Shown: positions 17,091-23,812 of the stretch, piece after piece
How the letters are laid out: each line of letters starts with the position of its first letter
Numbering within the stretch: position 1 is the first letter of the stretch
Assembly: GCF_029975155.1 (NCBI RefSeq)
Contig: NZ_JARKPQ010000176.1
Coordinates: 1-54,631 of the forward strand
DNA: 54,631 nt
Source of the DNA: Propionicimonas sp.
GTDB taxonomy: Bacteria; Actinomycetota; Actinomycetes; Propionibacteriales; Propionibacteriaceae
Direction of reading: 5' to 3'
The notes under the pieces: model-generated
What the model was told of the DNA's origin: nothing
What the model saw: the letters and a program-made list of their open reading frames with translations, nothing else
Database searches by the model: none
Position numbers and translations under genes: made by a program

Positions 17091-17117
17091 CCGCCGCCAC
17101 AGCTGCTCGGGGACGGG

Positions 17118-17579
17118 TTAGGCTTCCGGTACGCCTCTCGCGACGGCGGCAGCGAACAGGGCGACGGCAGTCTGAGCGGCCAGGGTTGCCTCGGCCGCAC
17201 CGACGGGCCGGGCGTCATAGCGCTGTTGGTTGCGGGCCCTTCTAAGCATGTCGAAGCGTCGAGCATCCTCATCGCCAGGCGGCCGGTCGATGACGGCACA
17301 CAGGAAGCGACCGATGGCCTCGTGCTGCCCCGGCCCGCTCAGCGTGCGGTAGCCGTGAGCGGCAAGCAACGCTTCGCCGATGTCGTGACACGCGTCGTAG
17401 GCGAGGTTGTAGCGGTTCTGGGGCTTGGTCAGATGAGGCAGGTCGGCAATCACGTCGCTGGCCTGCTGCATGAAGATCCCCGCCTTGGCGGGATCAGCGG
17501 GAACCACAGCAAGGCGTCCCTTCGAGACCAGTGCAGCGACAGCTTGCAGCTGGCTGGCGGACAGTGGAATCAGCGCCAT
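17118..17579 (-). CDS. HEPN-domain protein, putative toxin of second module
   Basis: A 153-residue helical protein resembling the SAV_6107-type HEPN domain. FMQQASDVIADLPHL and NRYNLAYDACHDIGEALLAA are typical early helices, and RRARNQQRYDA marks the active-site region. The usual Rx4-6H histidine is not obvious; an arginine/tyrosine pair stands there, so RNase activity is uncertain. The ATG lies 10 nt inside the upstream nucleotidyltransferase gene, the antitoxin-first overlap usual for such pairs. It is convergent with the damaged metallophosphoesterase. Confidence 0.65.
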   Translation of the reverse strand: MALIPLSASQLQAVAALVSKGRLAVVPADPAKAGIFMQQASDVIADLPHLTKPQNRYNLAYDACHDIGEALLAAHGYRTLSGPGQHEAIGRFLCAVIDRPPGDEDARRFDMLRRARNQQRYDARPVGAAEATLAAQTAVALFAAAVARGVPEA

Positions 17580-18154
17580 GGCAGCTCTCCCATGATCGGG
17601 ATGATCGGGTTGGACCGGACGTGCTCTAGGAAGCCGCTGTCACGGCCGAACTCCGTTGCCGTCACGATGGTCGGGTTCACCGGACGTCCGACCAGTTGCT
17701 CGACCCGGCTGCACGCGTCGTAGACCGCGGCGACATCCGGCTCACCCACCACCATGACGTCGATGTCCTTGGGGGACGGGCCTTCAACCCCCTGCATGCG
17801 GGCAGCGAAGGAGCCGTAGAGAAACGCGACCTCTACGCCAGGCAGTTCAGCGAGCTCTTCGGCCAGCAGCGCCACCGGCCCGGTGGCCACGAGCAGGATC
17901 TCGCGAAGAGGTCCCACGAGCGGGCTGTCCTGATTCGCACGAACCAAGCGGGTGCGACCGACCTCCCGCTCGGCGAGGATTCCCGCTTCAAGCAGCCGAG
18001 CCACCTCTCGGTGTGCGGTTGGGTATGCAAGGTGTGCGCGCGCAGCCAGGTCAGTGATGCTCAGCTCGTCGTCGCCGAGAAGCAGCACGGCCAGAAGACG
18101 CGCCTGACCGTCCGACCGGAAGACCGGTGCCAAGAGCGGAGCCTCTGTTCTCAT
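17570..18154 (-). CDS. Winged-helix nucleotidyltransferase, putative antitoxin of second module
   Basis: About 194 residues. The N-terminal 75 residues are an ArsR-like winged helix (LSITDLAARAHLAYPTAHRE). The C-terminal part is a minimal nucleotidyltransferase with FLYGSFAARM and SPKDIDVMVVG (GS...DxD). The fold order matches the MntA-type protein at 15330 but the sequence is clearly different, so the two modules are not recent duplicates. The start MRTEAPLL at 18154 is fixed by a promoter with TTGACT, 17-bp spacing and TAACCT ending 7 nt before the ATG (leaderless). It overlaps the HEPN gene by 10 nt. Confidence 0.75.
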   Translation of the reverse strand: MRTEAPLLAPVFRSDGQARLLAVLLLGDDELSITDLAARAHLAYPTAHREVARLLEAGILAEREVGRTRLVRANQDSPLVGPLREILLVATGPVALLAEELAELPGVEVAFLYGSFAARMQGVEGPSPKDIDVMVVGEPDVAAVYDACSRVEQLVGRPVNPTIVTATEFGRDSGFLEHVRSNPIIPIMGELPWR

Positions 18155-18190
18155 ATAACTGAGGTTATTATCCGTTATACCGATAGTCAA
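18155..18190 (-). promoter_or_regulatory. Promoter and operator of the second MNT-HEPN module
   Basis: On the minus strand: -35 TTGACT (18185-18190), 17 nt, -10 TAACCT (18162-18167), 7 nt, ATG. The perfect inverted repeat ATAAC-TGAG-GTTAT (18155-18168) covers the -10 box. A further GTTAT copy at 18174 follows the one at 18164 with 10-bp spacing. This is a good target for the winged helix of the gene itself. Confidence 0.6.
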
Positions 18191-18435
18191 GGGTTGCCGA
18201 GTTGTCGCTCGGACACGGCCTTCCGCACGGTTCGAAGCCGTTCGATGACCTGCAGAGGATCATCTTCGGTGTCCAGATCGATTGCGGTCGCATCCAGCAT
18301 CGCGTACTGATGCTGTCGCCGACACTCGCGGTAAGCCAGGACCTCATCGAGCAGGAGCCGACGACGCGAACCGTTGCGCTCGGCTCGAAGTCCTCCGGCA
18401 TCCTGAACCTCACGATTCGTGCACTCTACGTGCAC
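18187..18435 (-). pseudogene. Truncated antitoxin-like fragment (excisionase-family C-terminus)
   Basis: The minus strand reads RRRLLLDEVLAYRECRRQHQ followed by an acidic tail (DLDTEDDPL) and a stop. This resembles the end of excisionase/MerR-fold antitoxins in which 'VLAYRxRRR' closes the DNA-binding domain (recalled pattern). The helix-turn-helix that should precede it is missing; the only start is a GTG inside a GTGCAC/GTGCAC repeat (18419-18435). It is probably the remains of a third toxin-antitoxin locus at the island edge. Confidence 0.4.
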
Positions 18436-18519
18436 TAAGAGAGCCTACGTGGACCAAACCTGCACACCAGTGTTGATCGAGGTTGAAGGTATAATGCCTA
18501 GTCACTGAGCGATAATCGC

Positions 18520-18595
18520 TGGTGGGCCCACTGGGAATCGAACCCAGAACCCGCGGATTAAAAGTCCGCTGCTCTGCCAATTGAGCTATAGGCCC
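18520..18595 (-). tRNA. tRNA-Lys (anticodon UUU), CCA encoded
   Basis: A 76-nt cloverleaf on the minus strand. The acceptor GGGCCTA pairs with TGGGCCC, the anticodon loop CTTTTAA (TTT) sits in a GCGGA/TCCGC stem, and the T arm is CTGGG-TTCGATT-CCCAG. The 3' CCA is encoded. It borders the toxin-antitoxin island. Confidence 0.96.
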
Positions 18596-18616
18596 CGCGC
18601 GCCGTGGTCGCCTGTG

Positions 18617-18648
18617 GAGATCCCGGGTCAAACCCGGGACGACAACGG
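18617..18648. repeat. Dispersed CCCGGG-type repeat copy
   Basis: GATCCCGGGTCAAACCCGGG with a GACGACAACGG tail lies just upstream of tRNA-Lys. It is one member of the family seen at 21633, 23634, 25802, 38918 and 52120. Confidence 0.7.
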
Positions 18649-18709
18649 AGGCCCGCCTTTGCGCCCTCGTAGCGTACCTACGGGTCAGGGGTGCGTGCAC
18701 ACTGGGGAT

Positions 18710-19411
18710 GTGGACATCGGGTACGTGGGCATCGGGCTGGTCCTCGTCCTCGGGGTCGCTGTCGTCGTCTACGGGTGGCTCGCCGATCGCACCGACACCC
18801 GGCGCCGCCAGGACGCCATGACCCAGGCGCCCGATCGGTCCGTCCCCGGGCTCGCACCCGAGGCTGCCACGCCCGCCTACCTGACGGAGTATGAACTCCT
18901 CCACAAGACGCCCCACCGGCCCGCCACCGCGCTCACCGACGCAGAGCGCACCGCCCTTCAGCGGCGGCTCGCCGGTGCACCCAGCCTCCCCCACGGACAC
19001 GCCGCACGGGAGTTCACCACGGACGAGGCCAGCCACCTGTGCGTGCTTCCTGAGCCCTGGATCCTCGTTGCCGACAACGACGTGACCACTCTCCGTGAGT
19101 TGCTCCCCTTCCTCGAGAAGGCGCGCGCCCGCGACCGCCGGGTCGTCATCGTCGCACCATCGCTCAGTCGGGACGTGCTCGCCACCCTTCAGGTCAACGC
19201 GGTCAAGCACACCCTCAGTTGCGCCGCCGTTCTCCTTCCGGACGCCGAGCAGCGGCGCGTCCTCTGCTCTCTCGTGGGGGCCATTCCCCTGGCGGCTGCC
19301 GATCTGCGCGCTGGGTACGTGCCGGAGTCGAGCCTGGGGACGTGCGGCGTCTGGGTCAGCAGTCCTGGGCAGCTGTGGGTGGTGAGCGGGGACGGGGACG
19401 GCCTTTCGTGA
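18710..19411 (+). CDS. Membrane-anchored GroEL-apical-domain-like protein
   Basis: A 233-residue protein with one N-terminal membrane helix (residues about 3-24), a proline-rich linker, and a C-terminal region (about 98-228) that follows the apical domain of GroEL step by step. EPWILVADNDVTTLRELLPF corresponds to the ILLxxxKISxxKxLLPxLE stretch, DVLATLQVN to EALATLVVN, and QRRVLCSLVGAIPL to the RRKAMLQDIATLTGG helix. GVWVSSPGQLWVVSGDGDG matches the closing KVVxxKDxTTI strand. The equatorial and intermediate domains are absent, so it cannot form a folding cage or use ATP. It may present hydrophobic-peptide binding at the membrane. The start is GTG 18710 with CACACT 6 nt upstream. Similarity was judged by eye. 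Confidence 0.6.
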   Translation: MDIGYVGIGLVLVLGVAVVVYGWLADRTDTRRRQDAMTQAPDRSVPGLAPEAATPAYLTEYELLHKTPHRPATALTDAERTALQRRLAGAPSLPHGHAAREFTTDEASHLCVLPEPWILVADNDVTTLRELLPFLEKARARDRRVVIVAPSLSRDVLATLQVNAVKHTLSCAAVLLPDAEQRRVLCSLVGAIPLAAADLRAGYVPESSLGTCGVWVSSPGQLWVVSGDGDGLS

Positions 19412-19488
19412 CGGTCGCGGAGCGACCTCCTCGGGGAGCGGTGGGCCGTCCTAGATCTCAAGTAGGGCTCTAGGTGAATTCTCAGGCG

Positions 19489-19842
19489 TCAGGCGTAGCC
19501 GAGGTCGTCCAGTTCGTCGTCGTCGATGCCGAAGAAATGGGCGATCTCGTGCCACACGGTGATCCGGACCTCCTCGACCAGCTCGTCCTCGCTGGAGACC
19601 AGGCGCAGCAGGGGGCCGCGGAAGATCAAGATCCGGTCCGGGAGCACTCCCGAGTACTGCGAAGTGCGCTCTGACAAGGGAGTTCCGTCGTAGAAGCCAA
19701 GCACATCGCCCATCTCCGGCTCGGGTTCCTCGGCCACGATCAGGGCGCAGTTCTCGACCAGGTCGAACAACTCCTGCGGTATCTCCGCCAGCGCGGTGTC
19801 GACCAACTCGTCGAACCGCTCCGGAGTCACCGACAGAGCCAT
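19489..19842 (-). CDS. Zincin-like metallopeptidase family protein
   Basis: A small (117-residue) protein of the actinobacterial minimal zincin family (PF06262-like). The zinc motif is VWHEIAHFFGIDDDEL (HExxH with a distal acidic residue). The preceding strand LPDRILIFRGPLLRL and the acidic N-terminal half are typical. ATG follows TAGGGT by 6 nt (box at 19849-19854 read on the minus strand), so it is a leaderless gene. Its role is not established for the family; a housekeeping cytoplasmic protease is suggested. Confidence 0.88.
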   Translation of the reverse strand: MALSVTPERFDELVDTALAEIPQELFDLVENCALIVAEEPEPEMGDVLGFYDGTPLSERTSQYSGVLPDRILIFRGPLLRLVSSEDELVEEVRITVWHEIAHFFGIDDDELDDLGYA

Positions 19843-20037
19843 GCGACAACCCTAGCCGGGCCGCCAATCCGGAAATCACAGCAATGTAGTTATTCAGCAT
19901 CTGATGACCGGGAAATGCCCTCGCGCCTACAGTCCTGTTTCAGCTGAGGCAGTCGGGACGGGTGTGACGAACGTCACGGGGAAGACCCGTCCCCCTGCCT
20001 CGCCGGAGCAGCACCGAGTCCCGGAAGGACCCGACCG

Positions 20038-21357
20038 TTGAGCAGAGCGCTGACCGCCGCACGCGTCGCCCTGGCCTGGGTCGCGATCACCGCGTCCCTG
20101 GTCGCCGCGAGCGTGCTCGCACCCACCTCCGCCGCGGCGGCCACCACCACGTGGACCGCCAGCACCTCGGTCAACATCCGCGCTGGCGCCAGCACCAGCA
20201 AGACCATCCTCGGCCAGCTCCAGGCCGGCCAGACCGTGGTCGCGGCCGGCAAGGTCTCCGGCGACTGGCTGCCGATCACCTGGGACAACGCCAAGGCCTA
20301 TGTCTGGGCCGAGTACCTCGACCAGGACAAGACCGCCGCCAGCGTCGTCTTCAGCGGTCCGGCCGGACGCAGGACGGCGACCGTCAACGTCAACGTCCGC
20401 GCCACCGCCAGCCTGGACGCCGACATCACCGCCATCCTCACCAAGGGGACGGCCGTGCCGGTCACCGGCCTCAGCTCGGGAGTGTTCGCCCAGGTCACCG
20501 TGGACGGCAGGACCCAGTGGATCCACTCCAGCTTCCTGTCCACCACCACCGACACCACCCCGGCGGTCATCGCCTCGTACACCACCACCGCCAAGCTCGC
20601 CCTGCGCACCACCGCCTCGCTCGCCGCCACCAACCAGAAGACCCTCGCCATCGGTTCGACCGTCGGCTCGACCGGCAACCATTCCGGCGGCTACACCCAG
20701 GTGGTCTACTCCGGCAAGGTCGGCTGGGTCGTCACCGGGTACCTGAAGGCCGTCGCCGGCACCCCGGCCGACCTCGTCCTGCCGATGCGCAAGGAGACCC
20801 TGTACGTGAACGCCTCGAGCGCCGTCGTCCGCAAGTCGGCGGACGCGGAGTCCGCGGCGCTCGCCACCCTCGCCCAGGGCGACCCGGTCCGCACCACCGG
20901 ACCCACGAAGAGCGGCTTCACCGAGGTCATCTGGAACGGGGGCACCAGCTGGGTCGCCACCGCCTCCCTCGCCGCGACGAAGCCCACCACCGACCTCGGC
21001 TCGGACAGCCTGAACAAGCTGGAGCCCTACGGCAAGGCCGCGGTGCTCGAGGTGCGGGCCAACTTCCCCGAGATCAAGACCATCTACGGCTGGCGGTCGT
21101 CCAGCGCGTATTCCTCCGACCACCCCAACGGCCGGGCGATCGACAACATGATCCCCAGCTACAAGTCCAACAAGGCGCTCGGGGACCGGGTCGCCCAGTA
21201 CTTCATCGACAACGGCAAGCGCCTCCACGTGACCTACATCATCTGGCGGCAGCGCAACTACACCATCTCCCGCGGGTACTGGAAGGCCATGGAGGACCGC
21301 GGCAGCGACACCCAGAACCACATGGACCACGTCCACGTCTCCTTCGAGCCCAGTTAG
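20038..21357 (+). CDS. Secreted SH3-domain protein with M15/LAS-like peptidase domain
   Basis: An exported cell-wall protein of 439 residues. A signal peptide (about 1-35, cleaved near ALA/AAA) is followed by four bacterial SH3-like repeats (SVNIRAGASTSKT; VNVNVRATASLDADI; KLALRTTASLAATN; NASSAVVRKSADAESA). The C-terminal domain (about 330-439) has SSDHPNGRAIDNM and MDHVHVSFEPS, the histidine/aspartate zinc motifs of the LAS/M15-type (ARB_07466-like) peptidases. It would bind and trim peptidoglycan stem peptides. It starts on TTG at 20038 with GGAAGGA upstream. A hairpin terminator follows. Confidence 0.85.
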   Translation: MSRALTAARVALAWVAITASLVAASVLAPTSAAAATTTWTASTSVNIRAGASTSKTILGQLQAGQTVVAAGKVSGDWLPITWDNAKAYVWAEYLDQDKTAASVVFSGPAGRRTATVNVNVRATASLDADITAILTKGTAVPVTGLSSGVFAQVTVDGRTQWIHSSFLSTTTDTTPAVIASYTTTAKLALRTTASLAATNQKTLAIGSTVGSTGNHSGGYTQVVYSGKVGWVVTGYLKAVAGTPADLVLPMRKETLYVNASSAVVRKSADAESAALATLAQGDPVRTTGPTKSGFTEVIWNGGTSWVATASLAATKPTTDLGSDSLNKLEPYGKAAVLEVRANFPEIKTIYGWRSSSAYSSDHPNGRAIDNMIPSYKSNKALGDRVAQYFIDNGKRLHVTYIIWRQRNYTISRGYWKAMEDRGSDTQNHMDHVHVSFEPS

Positions 21358-21409
21358 GGGAATGCCACCGCCCCCGGGCTCGGGTCGACCCCTCCCGACC
21401 CGCCCGAAC

Positions 21410-21443
21410 GAACGGCCTCCGTCGCCACCGGCGGGGGCCGTTC
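21410..21443 (+). terminator. Hairpin after the SH3/peptidase gene
   Basis: GAACGGCC (21410-21417) pairs with GGCCGTTC (21436-21443), with the stem extending inward through CCG/CGG. It lies about 50 nt past the stop and ahead of tRNA-Glu. Confidence 0.6.
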
Positions 21444-21489
21444 TGTCGGCTCAGGGACGGGGTGGGCTGCCTGTATAGTGGCGCGTCAG

Positions 21490-21565
21490 GTCCCCATCGT
21501 CTAGCGGCCTAGGACACCGCCCTTTCAAGGCGGCAGCGCGGGTTCGAATCCCGTTGGGGATGCCA
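21490..21565 (+). tRNA. tRNA-Glu (anticodon UUC), CCA encoded
   Basis: Acceptor GTCCCCA/TGGGGAT, anticodon loop CTTTCAA in a CCGCC/GGCGG stem, T arm CGGGTTCGAATCCCG, discriminator G and encoded CCA. A -10 box TATAGT is at 21474-21479. Confidence 0.96.
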
Positions 21566-21632
21566 CATTTGTGGGGTGTGGACGACCCTTCGTGACGCTC
21601 GCTCCTCAGGGGCGGTGGGCGGCAGCCCAAAC

Positions 21633-21708
21633 GTCATCCCGGCGAACGCCGGGATCCCCTACGCCTCCACGTGTCATCCCGGGTCGAGCCCGGGATGACA
21701 CGTGGAGG
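21633..21708. repeat. Dispersed repeat with a 20-bp perfect inverted repeat
   Basis: It begins with a GTCATCCCGGCGAACGCCGG copy. CCTCCACGTGTCATCCCGGG (21664-21683) then pairs with its exact complement at 21689-21708 across a TCGAG loop. It lies between tRNA-Glu and the glycosyltransferase stop, and could act as a terminator for the latter. CACGAAGGG/CTGAGGAG-type sequence precedes it at 21585-21612. Confidence 0.75.
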
Positions 21709-21727
21709 CCGGCATGCGTTGCGGCGG

Positions 21728-23155
21728 TCAGCGGAGGGTCAGCGTGCGCTCCTGGCGGCGGCCGAGGACCCAGCGGCCGGTGGTGGCGAGGTCGAAGTGC
21801 TCGGGCTGCCAGCGCAGGGAGTTCAACCACGACAGCGACAGGCCCACGGTGGTCGACCACTCCTGCACGCCGAGCACCTCCAGCTGCGCCTGGGTGACCA
21901 GGGCGACCGAGCGTCCCGTGCGGGTATCGCAGAGGGTCCGCAGGCGCCGCTCGCCGGTGGCGTCCGCGGCCGCCTCACCGTCCTCGACCGCCTGCAGCAT
22001 CGCGCGCTGCGCGTCCCGGCTCAACCACAGCGGATCGGCGGCCGCGCGCAGCGAGGCCGTGGCCACGTCACGCGCGGCGTCCGGACGTCCCACCCGCCGC
22101 GCCGCCTCGGTCATGCGCGCCAGCCGTGCCGGCTCCGCGAGCAACTCGTCGATCTTGTAGCCCACGGTCGTCGGGTAGTTGCAGCGGACGGCCGCGCCCT
22201 CCTCCAGCAGGTAGTCGGCGTTGCGCACCTCCTGGCCGGGGATCGGGTTGACGATCACCATGGGCAGACCGGCGGCCATGCACTCCGAGGACGACAGTCC
22301 GCCCGGCTTCCCGACGAACAGGCTGGCCACCCGCATGAGGTCCGCCATCCGCGTCGTGTAGCCGAGCACGACGATGTCGTCCTCGCGGCCGGCGACCAGC
22401 GCCTCGACCTCCTGCTTGAGCTCGGCGTTGCGGCCGCACACCACCACCGCCTGGCACGGCTGGGCCATCCGCAGCACCTGCCGCACCACGTTCAGCGTGT
22501 ATGACCCGCCGGCCGCGCCGGCGGAGATCAGGACGACCGGCCCGTCCGGCCGCAGGCCGAAGCTCCGCCGGACCTCCGCCTCGTCGACCGGCTCGGCCAG
22601 GTCGAGGCGGACGGGGATGCCCGGCGCGCTCACCCGGTCCGCCGGAATGCCGATCGTCGTGAGGTACTCCCGGCTCTCGTCGCGCGCGGCGAAGAAGTGC
22701 GAGAACGGCGACGTCAGCCACAGCCCCTGTACGTCGAAGTCGGTGGTCACGATCGTGAGCGCCCCGCGCAACTGCTTGCGCGCCAGCATCAGCGACACCA
22801 GCCGCGCGGGCAGGAAGTGCGTGCAGATGACGAGGTGCGGATTGTAGGAGCGCAGCTCCCGGACGAGCGACAGCGTGTTCAGCTGCTCCAGCCAGGTCAG
22901 CGGAGTCGCGGCCAACTTGAACGGCGGGTCAGCGTTGTCGTAGCCCCAGCCGACCAGCCACGGCACCTGGGACACCAGCTGGAAGTAGGTGTCGTCCATC
23001 AGGTGGCTGAACACGTCGTTCGTGGTCTCGAGGACGTCCAGCCGGTGCACGTTCGCGTCCGGTTCCAGCTCGTGCAGGGCGGCCTCCACCGCGCTCGCGG
23101 CCTGGTTGTGTCCCGAGCCGACTCCTGCGGCGAGGATCATCACCCGGCGTCCCAT
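21728..23155 (-). CDS. MGDG-synthase/UgtP-type glycosyltransferase (GT28)
   Basis: A 475-residue glycolipid glycosyltransferase. The MGDG_synth N-domain contains ILAAGVGSGHNQAASAVEAA and the HFLPARLVS region. The GT28 C-domain shows VLISAGAAGGS and the donor-sugar site LFVGKPGGLSSSECMAAGLP followed by PGQEVRNADYLLEEGAAV. Such enzymes add glucose or galactose to diacylglycerol at the inner membrane face. About 100 extra C-terminal residues with no recognised domain follow. The ATG at 23155 comes 7 nt after TACCCT (leaderless). It sits between tRNA-Glu and the tRNA-Asp/Phe pair. Confidence 0.85.
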   Translation of the reverse strand: MGRRVMILAAGVGSGHNQAASAVEAALHELEPDANVHRLDVLETTNDVFSHLMDDTYFQLVSQVPWLVGWGYDNADPPFKLAATPLTWLEQLNTLSLVRELRSYNPHLVICTHFLPARLVSLMLARKQLRGALTIVTTDFDVQGLWLTSPFSHFFAARDESREYLTTIGIPADRVSAPGIPVRLDLAEPVDEAEVRRSFGLRPDGPVVLISAGAAGGSYTLNVVRQVLRMAQPCQAVVVCGRNAELKQEVEALVAGREDDIVVLGYTTRMADLMRVASLFVGKPGGLSSSECMAAGLPMVIVNPIPGQEVRNADYLLEEGAAVRCNYPTTVGYKIDELLAEPARLARMTEAARRVGRPDAARDVATASLRAAADPLWLSRDAQRAMLQAVEDGEAAADATGERRLRTLCDTRTGRSVALVTQAQLEVLGVQEWSTTVGLSLSWLNSLRWQPEHFDLATTGRWVLGRRQERTLTLR

Positions 23156-23266
23156 GACGACGAGGGTACGCGTTCGGCCCGCCCCCTCAAGGCCGATTTC
23201 CGGGTCGGCGACGGGTTACGTTATAGTTTCCGGGCTGGCCGGGAGACGGTCGGTGAGGCCTAACAA

Positions 23267-23340
23267 GGCCCCGTGGCGCAGTTGGTTAGCGCGCCGCCCT
23301 GTCACGGCGGAGGTCGCGGGTTCGAGTCCCGTCGGGGTCG
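23267..23340 (+). tRNA. tRNA-Asp (anticodon GUC)
   Basis: Acceptor GGCCCCG/CGGGGTC (one G-U), anticodon loop CTGTCAC in CCGCC/GGCGG, T arm CGGGTTCGAGTCCCG. CCA is not encoded. A -10 box TATAGT lies about 45 nt upstream (near 23221). Confidence 0.95.
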
Positions 23341-23362
23341 CTGAAGCGCTATTGCTTCGTCC

Positions 23363-23436
23363 GGCCAGGTAGCTCAGATGGTAGTAGCGTTCGCCTGAAA
23401 AGTGAAAGGTCGCCGGTTCGATCCCGGCCCTGGCCA
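23363..23436 (+). tRNA. tRNA-Phe (anticodon GAA)
   Basis: Acceptor GGCCAGG/CCTGGCC, anticodon loop CTGAAAA in a TTCGC/GTGAA stem with one G-U pair, T arm CCGGTTCGATCCCGG. The D stem GCTC/TAGC has a C13-U22 mismatch. CCA is not encoded. It is 22 nt after tRNA-Asp and shares its promoter. Confidence 0.93.
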
Positions 23437-23441
23437 CATTC

Positions 23442-23476
23442 GCGCGGCGGGAGTTTTCCGCCGCGCTTTTCTTTTT
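23442..23476 (+). terminator. Rho-independent terminator of the tRNA-Asp/Phe unit
   Basis: GCGCGGCGG / CCGCCGCGC with a GAGTTTT loop, followed by TTTTCTTTTT. It is the only textbook T-tract terminator in the window. Confidence 0.93.
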
Positions 23477-23499
23477 GCTTTGGGACGCGCTCCTTCGGG

Positions 23500-23760
23500 A
23501 CCGCGCCGGCTCGTCCCGGGTCCTGAGGAGCTGTCGCGAGCGTGCGAACGACAGCGTCACGAAGGGCGCCAGCGCCCCGCGGGGAGCGGTGAACGGAAAT
23601 GGGACCTGTCCCCTTCCGTTCAGCCTGATTCGCGTCATCCCGGCGAACGCCGGGACACCCGCCGGCCGGCTGGCAACGCCACTCACGGGATCCCGGGTCA
23701 AGCCCGGGACGACGAGGGGCCCGGGATGACGAGGGGCCCGAGACGACGAGGGGCCTGAAA
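23500..23760. repeat. Cluster of dispersed repeats
   Basis: No gene is seen here. In order: a CTGAGGAGCTGTCGCGAGCG...CACGAAGGG unit; the hairpin TGAACGG...CCGTTCA (23590-23622) enclosing ATGGGACCTGTCCCC, related to the large hairpin at 41608; GTCATCCCGGCGAACGCCGG; and GATCCCGGGTCAAGCCCGGG with several GACGAGGGGCC(C/T) tandem tails. Confidence 0.75.
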
Positions 23761-23766
23761 CGGCGA

Positions 23767-23796
23767 CAGGGGCCGGGCCCGAAGGCCCGGCCCCTG
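23767..23796 (-). terminator. Strong hairpin ending the peptide-importer operon
   Basis: CAGGGGCCGGGCC-CGAA-GGCCCGGCCCCTG, a 13-bp stem with a tetraloop, 16 nt past the stop of the solute-binding gene. Confidence 0.8.
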
Positions 23797-23812
23797 TGGG
23801 CGTGAGGTCAGC

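Noticed and set aside
18435..18595. tRNA-Lys as an integration site of a phage or genomic island
   Set aside because: No integrase gene is present and no copy of the tRNA 3' end could be found near 14450-14530; the island boundary is therefore unproven.
20151..21512. Plus-strand frame overlapping the SH3/peptidase gene
   Set aside because: Low-complexity R/P/H-rich translation in the +1 frame of a clear gene with signal peptide, SH3 and peptidase domains.
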